This document shows, in pieces, positions 58,269-64,000 of a DNA stretch of 64,000 bases. Within the stretch, counting starts at the first letter, position 1; each line of letters starts with the position of its first letter. The position numbers and the translations under genes were made by a program. Origin of the DNA: Peterkaempfera bronchialis. GTDB taxonomy: Bacteria; Actinomycetota; Actinomycetes; Streptomycetales; Streptomycetaceae. The stretch spans positions 1,798,001-1,862,000 of the forward strand of contig NZ_CP031264.1 of assembly GCF_003258605.2 (NCBI RefSeq), in the 5' to 3' direction. The notes beneath the pieces were generated by a model. The model saw nothing but the letters and a program-made list of their open reading frames with translations, was not told where the DNA came from and did no database searches.

Positions 58269-59383
58269 TGGCCCCGACCACCGCCCCGACCACCGCCGGG
58301 CCGCTGCCCGCGCGCACGCGTCGCCGCCCGGCCTTCCACGCCCTGCGGGTCGCCGAGGTCGCGCCGCTGTGCGAGGACGCCGCCGTCATCAGCTTCGAGG
58401 TGCCCGGCCCGCTGGCCGACGAGTTCGCGCACCGCCCCGGCCAGTCGCTCACGCTGCGCCGCGAGGTCGACGGGCGCGACGAGCGCCGCTCGTACTCCAT
58501 CTGCTCCCCGGCGGGCTCGCCGCCCCGCATCGGCGTGCGCACCGTGCCCGGCGGCCTCTTCTCGTCCTGGCTGGTGCACGAGGTACGCCCCGGGGACACC
58601 ATCGAGGTCATGGCCCCGACCGGCGCCTTCACCCCCGACCTCACCGAGCCCGGCCACCATGTGCTGATCGCCGCCGGCTCCGGCATCACGCCGATGATGT
58701 CGATCGCCGAGTCCGTGCTCACCGCCGACACCCGCTCCCGGGTCACGCTCTTCTACGGCAACCGGCGCAGCGACACGGTGATGTTCGCCGACGAGCTCGC
58801 CGACCTGAAGGACCTGCACCGCACGCGCTTCCAGCTCGGACACGTCCTCTCCCGCGAACCCCGCGACGCCGAGCTGTTCTCCGGCCGCCTCGACGCCGAC
58901 CGGCTCGCCGCGCTGGTGGACGCCCTGGTGGACGTGGAGACCGCCGACCACTGGTGGCTCTGCGGGCCGCACGGCATGGTCCGCGATGCGCAGCGGGTAC
59001 TGGCCGGTCTCGGGGTCCCCGCCGACCGGGTCCACCAGGAGCTGTTCTTCGCCGACGACGAGCCCGTGCAGCCCGTCCGCCACGAGGACGCCCCGGCCGA
59101 CGGTCCCGTCAGCCAGGTCACCCTGGTCCTCGACGGCCGCTCCACCACCTCCGCCCTCCCCCGTACGAGCACCATCCTGGACGGCGCCCAGCGCACCCGC
59201 CCCGACCTGCCCTTCGCCTGCAAGGGCGGCGTCTGCGGCACCTGCCGCGCCCTGGTGACCTGCGGCGAGGCCGACATGCGCCGCAACTTCGCCCTCGAAC
59301 CCGGCGAAGTCGACGCCGGCTATGTGCTCACCTGCCAGTCATTCCCGGCCTCCGACACCCTCACCGTCGACTTCGACAGCTGA
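58268..59383 (+). CDS. paaE: Phenylacetyl-CoA epoxidase reductase PaaE
   Basis: A 371-residue reductase: FAD-binding barrel (~20-120; RSYSICSPAG), NAD-binding domain (~125-255; IAAGSGITPMMSIAESVL, WWLCGPHGMV) and C-terminal plant-type [2Fe-2S] ferredoxin (~285-371; CKGGVCGTCRALVTCGEA then YVLTCQSFP). It passes electrons from NADPH to PaaA. Last gene of the paaABCDE unit. Confidence 0.95.
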   Translation: MAPTTAPTTAGPLPARTRRRPAFHALRVAEVAPLCEDAAVISFEVPGPLADEFAHRPGQSLTLRREVDGRDERRSYSICSPAGSPPRIGVRTVPGGLFSSWLVHEVRPGDTIEVMAPTGAFTPDLTEPGHHVLIAAGSGITPMMSIAESVLTADTRSRVTLFYGNRRSDTVMFADELADLKDLHRTRFQLGHVLSREPRDAELFSGRLDADRLAALVDALVDVETADHWWLCGPHGMVRDAQRVLAGLGVPADRVHQELFFADDEPVQPVRHEDAPADGPVSQVTLVLDGRSTTSALPRTSTILDGAQRTRPDLPFACKGGVCGTCRALVTCGEADMRRNFALEPGEVDAGYVLTCQSFPASDTLTVDFDS

Positions 59384-59598
59384 ACCGCCCCCGGCGGGTG
59401 TCCCGCATGTCCGCCCGCCGCAAGGCAGCTGCCCGGTGACCTCACCTCCCCCACACCATCCAGCCCACCCCGCCCGGCAGCTGACCGGCACCACCGCCCG
59501 CGCTCACGATCACCCGCCCCCGCACCCAGCCACCTCCCCACCCCCACCCACCGGCGGCTGCGCGCGGAGGCCCCGAGGGCGTTTGGCATGCTTGCCGC

Positions 59599-60276
59599 AT
59601 GCGTGTGCTGGTGGTGGAGGACGAGCTGAGCCTGGCCCGGTCCCTGCGGCGGGGCCTGGAAGCCGAGGGCTGGACCGTGGACCTCGCACACGACGGCCGC
59701 ACCGGACTGCTGCTCGCCCGCGAACACCCCTACCGCGTGGTGGTACTGGATGTGATGCTGCCCGTCCTCAGCGGCCTGCGGGTCTGCGCCGAACTGCGGC
59801 GGGCCGGGGTGACGACCCCGGTGCTGCTGCTCACCGCGCGGGACGGCGAGTGGGACGAGGCGGAGGGGCTGGACACCGGCGCGGACGACTACCTCACCAA
59901 GCCGTTCTCGTATGTCGTCCTGACCGCCCGGCTGCGGGCCCTCGCCCGCCGCGCCGAGGTACGCCGACCGCTGGTGCACGAGGTCGCGGACCTGCGGCTG
60001 GACACCGCGACCCGCCGGTGCCACCGGGGCGAGCGGGAAGTACCCCTCACCGCCCGGGAGTTCGCGGTGCTCCAGTGCCTGGCACGCCGCCCGGGGGAGG
60101 TGGTCGGCAAGGACGAGACCCTGGACGAGGTGTGGCCCGCCGGCTACTCCGGCGACCCCAATGTGGTGGAGGTCCACGTCAGCGCCCTGCGGCGCAAGAT
60201 CGACGCCCCGTTCGACCGACACAGCCTGCTGACCGTGCGCGGCGTCGGGTACCGGCTGGTCGCCGACCGTGGCTGA
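59599..60276 (+). CDS. OmpR/PhoB-family response regulator
   Basis: A 225-residue regulator: receiver domain (1-~118) with acidic pair VVEDE (8-9), phosphoacceptor Asp 51 in VVVLDVMLPVLSG, Thr in LLLTARD, Lys in DDYLTKPFS; winged-helix output domain (~128-222; LTAREFAVLQCLARRPGEVV, VVEVHVSALRRKID, TVRGVGYRLV). It overlaps the kinase gene by 8 bp. Its likely target is the three-fold TTCAG repeat before the lipoprotein gene downstream. Confidence 0.93.
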   Translation: MRVLVVEDELSLARSLRRGLEAEGWTVDLAHDGRTGLLLAREHPYRVVVLDVMLPVLSGLRVCAELRRAGVTTPVLLLTARDGEWDEAEGLDTGADDYLTKPFSYVVLTARLRALARRAEVRRPLVHEVADLRLDTATRRCHRGEREVPLTAREFAVLQCLARRPGEVVGKDETLDEVWPAGYSGDPNVVEVHVSALRRKIDAPFDRHSLLTVRGVGYRLVADRG

Positions 60277-61762
60277 ACCGCCCCGCCGGGCGGTCGTCGG
60301 CCCCCGGGTGCGCGGCGTACGCAACCGCGCCGCCCTCGCCGCCGCGCTGACCTCCGCGGCGGCGTTCGGCGCCGGGGGCCTGGCGGTCGACCAACTCGTC
60401 TACCAGGACCGGCTGGCCGAGGTACGCGAGTCGGCGGCCCGCCTCACCGGCAGCGCCGTGTCCGGGATGGTGGACAGCAGGACTCCCGTCACCGCAGCGC
60501 TCACCGACCGGACCTACGAGATCGTGCTCGACAACGGCAAGCTGCTGGAGGCGAGCCCCGACCTGGCGCCGTACGAGGTGGCCGGTGCCGTCCTCCCGCC
60601 GCTCCCCGGCGGCACGGACGGCGTGGTGCGCACCCGTACCGTCAGGCTGGGTGCCCTGCCCCGCACCCCGCTCGCCCAGCCGCCGGAGGTCCGCAACCGC
60701 TCCTCGCACTTCGCCGGACGCACCTGGACCGTGCTGAGCGCCACCGTGCACCGCATGGCTCCGCAGGCGGCTGCGGCCTATCTGGGCGGCGGCGCCGCCA
60801 CCGCAGGGCACTCGTTCACCGTCAGCGTCCTGGTCCCCACCTGGGAAGCGGAGCAGGTGCGCTCCTCCCTCGACCGCCTGCTGCTGGCCGGCGTCTTCGC
60901 CGCGACCGGCTTTGTGGCGGTGGTCGCCTGGGCGGCCACCGGGCGGGCGCTGCGCCCGGTGGAGCGCATCAGGGAAGGCATGGCCTCGGTGTCCGCCACC
61001 GAACTGCACCGGCGCGTACCGATCCCCCCGGACGGGGACGAGATCACCCGGCTCGCCGTCACTACCAACCGGACGCTGGACCGCCTGGAGGAGGCCGTGG
61101 CCCGGCAGCAGCGGTTCGTCGCCGACGCCTCCCACGAACTGCGCAGCCCGGTCGCCAACCTCCGCACCGGACTGGAGGTCGCCCTGGCGCACCCGGACCG
61201 CGCGCCCTGGCCGGAGGTCGCCCAGGACGCCCTGGCCAACACCGAGCGGCTGCACCGGCTGATCGACGACCTGCTGGTCCTGGCCCGGCTGGACGCCGCA
61301 GCGCCCGCCCCGACCTCCCGCGTGGACCTCGCCGACGCGGCCCGGTCCGAGGCCGCCGACCGGAGCCGTCCCGGGGTGCGGCTGCGGTACGCCGCCGACG
61401 GCCGGGTACCGGTACCGGTCGCCGGCGACCGTGGGCAACTGCGCCGGATGATCCGCAACCTGCTGGACAACGCCGAGCGGCACGCCCGGTCGGCGATCGA
61501 CGTACGGGTGGGCGCGGACGGTTCCGGCGACGCGCTGCTGGTGGTGCAGGACGACGGCCCGGGCATCCCGGAACCGGACCGGCAGCGGGTCTTCGAACGC
61601 TTCACCCGGCTCGACGACGCCCGGGCCCGGGACGACGGCGGCTCCGGACTCGGCCTGGCCATCGTGCGGGAGATCGCCGCCCGCCACGGCGGCTCGGTAC
61701 GCGCGGACACCGCCGACGGCGGCGGCGCCCGGCTGACCGTGCGGCTGCCCCTGCTGCCCTGA
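60269..61762 (+). CDS. Sensor histidine kinase of the OmpR-type pair
   Basis: A 497-residue membrane kinase. First membrane segment ~20-45, extracytoplasmic loop ~46-200, second segment ~205-230 (LLLAGVFAATGFVAVVAWAA), HAMP ~232-285, H-box FVADASHELRSPVANLRTGLE with the phosphorylated His (~293), N-box RMIRNLLDNAERHA (~392), G1 DDGPGIPEPD, F-box and G2 GGSGLGLAIVREIAARHGG. GTG start overlaps the regulator gene. The signal is unknown. Confidence 0.92.
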   Translation: MAEPPRRAVVGPRVRGVRNRAALAAALTSAAAFGAGGLAVDQLVYQDRLAEVRESAARLTGSAVSGMVDSRTPVTAALTDRTYEIVLDNGKLLEASPDLAPYEVAGAVLPPLPGGTDGVVRTRTVRLGALPRTPLAQPPEVRNRSSHFAGRTWTVLSATVHRMAPQAAAAYLGGGAATAGHSFTVSVLVPTWEAEQVRSSLDRLLLAGVFAATGFVAVVAWAATGRALRPVERIREGMASVSATELHRRVPIPPDGDEITRLAVTTNRTLDRLEEAVARQQRFVADASHELRSPVANLRTGLEVALAHPDRAPWPEVAQDALANTERLHRLIDDLLVLARLDAAAPAPTSRVDLADAARSEAADRSRPGVRLRYAADGRVPVPVAGDRGQLRRMIRNLLDNAERHARSAIDVRVGADGSGDALLVVQDDGPGIPEPDRQRVFERFTRLDDARARDDGGSGLGLAIVREIAARHGGSVRADTADGGGARLTVRLPLLP

Positions 61763-61769
61763 AGCCCTC

Positions 61770-61795
61770 TTCAGGTGCCTTCAGCTCCGCTTCAG
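61770..61795 (+). promoter_or_regulatory. Three phased TTCAG repeats, candidate OmpR-type binding site
   Basis: TTCAG occurs at 61770-61774, 61780-61784 and 61791-61795, each preceded by C or T, with 10- and 11-bp phasing (one helical turn). Direct repeats at this spacing are the usual binding pattern of OmpR/PhoP-type regulators. It lies between the kinase stop and the lipoprotein start (61863). Confidence 0.65.
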
Positions 61796-61862
61796 CGAAC
61801 CACCGTGATCCTGAGTGCGACCCGGCCCTCGCCCGGAGGGGGCGGTGAGAGAGGCGGGACGC

Positions 61863-62366
61863 ATGCGTACGCGGCACGACAGACGAATTCCCCCGGCCGC
61901 GATGGCCGCCGCCCTACTGGCCCTCGCCACCACAGCGGGCTGCGGCACCGCGCCCCCTCCGGCCGCCCCGGCGCCGCCCACGCCACCCCCGGGCGCCCGC
62001 ACGGTCGACCTCGCACCGCCCGACTGCACCCCACCCGGCCCGAACCGCCCCGCCACCGCCTCCCTCCCGGCCCACGGCGACCCACTGCTGCTGGAGTACC
62101 GCTGCGACCGCACGGTGACCATTCCCGGAGCCCACACCGCCCGGGTGGACACCCCAGCCGACTGCACATCCGGCTCCAGCGCCCCCAAGGACGTCTACGG
62201 CGGAGGCGGACTGGCCACCGGCCTCCTCCCCGAACAACTGCTCTGGCACCTCTTCTGCGTCGACCGCACCACCGACCGCCTCGTGCTCGGCTTCACCGCC
62301 CTGCACTACAACCCCGGCACCTCCGGCCTCCCCGGCATCCGCCTCTGGGTCCTGCCGCACTCCTGA
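61863..62366 (+). CDS. Small lipoprotein of unknown function
   Basis: A 167-residue precursor: basic N-terminus (RTRHDRR), hydrophobic core (AAMAAALLALATTAGC) with lipobox Cys ~28, a Pro/Ala-rich linker, and a Cys-containing domain (CTPPGPNRPATASLP, YRCDRTVTIPG, DTPADCTSGSS, WHLFCVDRTTDRLVLGF). The four mature Cys could form two disulfides. ATG 61863 follows GAGAGGCGGGA. Position after the two-component genes and the TTCAG repeats suggests it is regulated by, or senses for, that system. I do not recognise the family. Confidence 0.75.
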   Translation: MRTRHDRRIPPAAMAAALLALATTAGCGTAPPPAAPAPPTPPPGARTVDLAPPDCTPPGPNRPATASLPAHGDPLLLEYRCDRTVTIPGAHTARVDTPADCTSGSSAPKDVYGGGGLATGLLPEQLLWHLFCVDRTTDRLVLGFTALHYNPGTSGLPGIRLWVLPHS

Positions 62367-62530
62367 CACCCACTCCCCCAGGGCTCCCCAGCCTGGCCGC
62401 TGCGGACCACCGGGCGTCCCGGACCATCGAGGGCTCTACCGAGCCGGCATGGGAGGCGGTGGAGCGGCTGCGGGAGGAGTTCGCCCCTGACGACCGTGGG
62501 CCCTCTCAGCCCGCAGCGGCCGGCTCGCGG

Positions 62531-62944
62531 TCACTTGGGTGAGTCGATCGCGACAAGCTCGACCTCGAAGCCGTCCTCGTTCTCAAGATAGGCGGCGTGG
62601 TGGTCTCCGCCGCCGGCGTGCGGGTGCAGGTCGGGGAACATGAGGCTCCAGCCGTGTTGGGCCGCTTCGGCGACCAGCTTCTCGACGGCGGCAGCGTCCC
62701 GGACATGGAAGGCCAGGTGGTTCAGCCCCGGACGGTGGCGGTCGTACCGCTCGACGGTGAGGGCCGGGGACTGTTCGAGGACGACGTAGGTCGGCCCGAG
62801 CCGCCAGCTGCGGCCCGCGTCCCAGCTCTGGAAGACGGTGTAGCCGAGGGTCTCCAGCAGCCAGCCGAGCGAGGCAAGGGCGCGGCCGAGGTCGGGCACC
62901 CAGAGCTCGACGTGGTGCAGCGTGCCGTGAGTCGGCCGGTTCAT
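62531..62944 (-). CDS. VOC-family (glyoxalase/bleomycin-resistance fold) protein
   Basis: A 137-residue single-chain VOC protein. It opens with LHHVELWVPDLGRALASLGWLLETLGY and has LNHLAFHVRDAAAVEKLV and the C-terminal metal-ligand Glu in EDGFEVELVA. His near residue 10, His near 78 and Glu near 128 could bind a divalent metal. Function cannot be assigned; such proteins are glyoxalase-, dioxygenase- or drug-binding-type. No clear operon partner. Confidence 0.85.
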   Translation of the reverse strand: MNRPTHGTLHHVELWVPDLGRALASLGWLLETLGYTVFQSWDAGRSWRLGPTYVVLEQSPALTVERYDRHRPGLNHLAFHVRDAAAVEKLVAEAAQHGWSLMFPDLHPHAGGGDHHAAYLENEDGFEVELVAIDSPK

Positions 62945-63389
62945 GCGGCCACCACCTCAGGACACTCGAAGAACCGGCCGCGCTCGAAGCAGGCTCCGTC
63001 GCCAACGGCGGCCCTGGTCTCGCCCGGCAAGGAGCCGCCTCGTGTGGAACCGTCGGCGTCGGCTTCGGCATCGGCATCGGCATCGACTTCGCTGAGCACG
63101 GGCGTACCTTCCCGACCGACGCTGCACCATCGGCCTACTCGAGACCATCACGGATCACTCGGCAAGGTACGCCCTCCCGCGTTCCTCCCCCAACCGATGC
63201 CCCGGTCCTGGTTGGCATCCAAAGCGGCACCCTCTCGCCGGACCACCACAAGACCCGTCACCGGTGTGGTCGCGGCTGTGGGGATCGCGCGTCGACTCTT
63301 TGCATGGCCGATCGTCAACGGACCACGGAACCATAAGTTCTGACGAGCGGACCGGCCGCCAGGCAGAACGCCTCGACCAGGCCGGGCGC
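62945..63389. other. Gene-free region between VOC and HxlR genes
   Basis: A 445-bp gap. It contains a GGCATC hexamer repeated three times (about 63067-63087) and somewhat lower GC than the surroundings in 63230-63345. No open frame on either strand resembles a known family. It may hold a decayed gene, but I cannot name one. Confidence 0.5.
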
Positions 63390-63842
63390 TCAGCCGGGAT
63401 AGGCGTCCGTGCGGACCATGGCCACCTCGGCGGGGGGCACCTCCCGGCCGTGGTCGTCCACGAAACCGACGTGGACCGGGCGGTCGGTGTCCGCCACCCG
63501 ACGGAGCATGCTCGGCCCCTCCGGCCAGGGCAGGTGCCTGTCCCCCCACTGCTGCAGCGCGCCGAGCACCACGCTCAGCTCCCGGCCGGCCGGGGTGAGC
63601 ACATACGCGAAGCGCGACCGTGCACCGGGCTCCTGGTAGGGCACCGTCTCCATCACCCCGTACTCGACCAGCGTCCCCAACCGATTGCTGAGCACGTCGG
63701 GGGCGATCCTCAGGCGATCCCGGAACTCGGCGAAACGGGTCTGGCCCTGGAACGCCTCGCGCAGGATCAGGAACGTCCACCGCTCACCGAGCACCCCGAG
63801 GCTGCGAGCGATCGAACACGGGTCGTCGGGAACCTTGGCCAT
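63390..63842 (-). CDS. HxlR-family transcriptional regulator
   Basis: A 150-residue winged-helix regulator. Landmarks: CSIARSLGVLGERWTFLILREAFQGQTRFAEFRDRLRIAPDVLSNRL and Cys 9, which in related HxlR/HypR-type proteins can act as redox sensor, then YGVMETVPYQEPGARSRFAYVLTPAGREL. It is divergent from a short-chain dehydrogenase gene, and the gap holds repeated TACCCAGA boxes, so it probably regulates that gene. Confidence 0.9.
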   Translation of the reverse strand: MAKVPDDPCSIARSLGVLGERWTFLILREAFQGQTRFAEFRDRLRIAPDVLSNRLGTLVEYGVMETVPYQEPGARSRFAYVLTPAGRELSVVLGALQQWGDRHLPWPEGPSMLRRVADTDRPVHVGFVDDHGREVPPAEVAMVRTDAYPG

Positions 63843-63857
63843 GACCCCACCCTACAC

Positions 63858-63908
63858 CTGGGTTGCAGATCCATACCCAGAGGTCTAGGTTGTGAATACC
63901 TACCCAGA
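63858..63908. promoter_or_regulatory. Candidate HxlR operators between regulator and dehydrogenase
   Basis: TACCCAGA occurs at 63874-63881 and 63901-63908 (27 bp apart), and the inverse CTGGGT at 63858-63863. The region is AT-richer than the flanks. HxlR regulators commonly bind paired sites in such divergent gaps. Confidence 0.5.
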
Positions 63909-63924
63909 TGGAGGGCGATTCCCC

Positions 63925-64000
63925 ATGCAGATCGCAGGACAGACCGCGCTCGTCACCGGGGCCAACCGGGGCCTCGGCCGACACCTGGCCCAACTGCTGC
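63925..64000 (+). CDS. Short-chain dehydrogenase/reductase, 5' end only
   Basis: ATG 63925 opens a frame that runs off the window. The 25 visible residues include the SDR cofactor motif ALVTGANRGLGRHLAQ (T-G-x3-G-x-G). Divergent from the HxlR gene, a common pairing in which the HxlR protein represses the oxidoreductase until an electrophile or quinone appears. Confidence 0.85.
   Translation, partial: MQIAGQTALVTGANRGLGRHLAQLL

Noticed and set aside
62397-62542. Possible small coding fragment reading AWEAVERLREEFAPDD
   Set aside because: No start or ribosome site and no family match; a short helical reading can occur by chance in GC-rich DNA.
1-64000. tRNA, rRNA, CRISPR arrays, intact insertion sequences, prophage genes
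   Set aside because: None could be recognised by reading the sequence; a covariance-model or transposase profile search would be decisive.

Overview
The window is about 72-75% G+C with strong third-position GC, GTG/TTG starts, tight ATGA/GTGA/TTGA stop-start overlaps and many Pro/Ala/Gly-rich tails. Gene content (SpoIIE-type phosphatase, paired TerD proteins, lutABC, PaaN-type phenylacetate genes, DtxR-type iron box, ECF sigma with zinc-finger anti-sigma, WXG100/EccC genes) points to a streptomycete or close relative (Streptomyces, Kitasatospora, Streptacidiphilus). No rRNA, tRNA, CRISPR array or intact insertion sequence was seen.

Layout. 1-8.4 kb: loosely linked genes. These are the 3' end of a Pro-rich surface-type protein, a DUF4239 membrane protein, a PP2C/SpoIIE phosphatase, a MaoC hydratase followed by a decayed acyl-CoA dehydrogenase, an 81-bp tandem repeat block, a DedA protein, a flavoprotein disulfide reductase, a DoxX-like protein, a voltage-gated-type ion channel and a small unknown gene. 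8.4-13.7 kb: a FadR-type regulator divergent from lutABC (L-lactate oxidation) across a double TGGT-N3-ACCA operator, then a photolyase. 13.8-20.5 kb: a sugar operon (PfkB kinase, ribose-type ABC importer, RbsD/FucU mutarotase, DeoC-like aldolase, UTRA regulator), best read as deoxyribose or deoxy-sugar catabolism. 20.6-25.3 kb: two TerD genes and a siderophore ABC importer split around a near-perfect iron box. 25.4-33.5 kb: an XRE-cupin regulator, a polyamine-type ABC importer, a PuuB-like amine oxidase, a cupin and a YtcJ-like amidohydrolase. 33.8-37.3 kb: a zinc-type cation diffusion facilitator, an alcohol dehydrogenase and a secreted DUF1996 protein.

37.4-48.9 kb is the most unusual part. 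An ECF sigma factor and its anti-sigma factor sit next to a reduced type VII secretion-like locus: a WXG100-sized protein with a partner gene, a 1470-residue EssC-like ATPase with an FHA-like N terminus, a second WXG100-sized protein, a large helical/Pro-rich putative substrate with a frameshift inside a repeat, and a LysM-like membrane protein. Five promoter-like sites of the form TGAACC-N16/17-CGTGT(C/T/G) lie upstream of the sigma gene, a secreted-repeat lipoprotein and all three type VII-type transcription units, arranged as two back-to-back pairs plus one. I infer that one ECF sigma factor drives the whole set.

48.9-59.4 kb carries a phenylacetate catabolic cluster: paaK-paaI divergent from paaN-paaJ-paaF-paaH, then paaABCDE. 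The two control regions each hold the same ACCGA-N8-TCGGT operator. No paaG and no TetR-type PaaR gene is visible. 59.6-62.4 kb: an OmpR-type two-component system followed by a small lipoprotein gene preceded by three phased TTCAG repeats. 62.5-64 kb: a VOC protein, an HxlR regulator and the start of a divergent short-chain dehydrogenase. Several convergent gene ends share perfect GC-rich hairpins without U-tracts, which look like the usual bidirectional terminators of this kind of genome.
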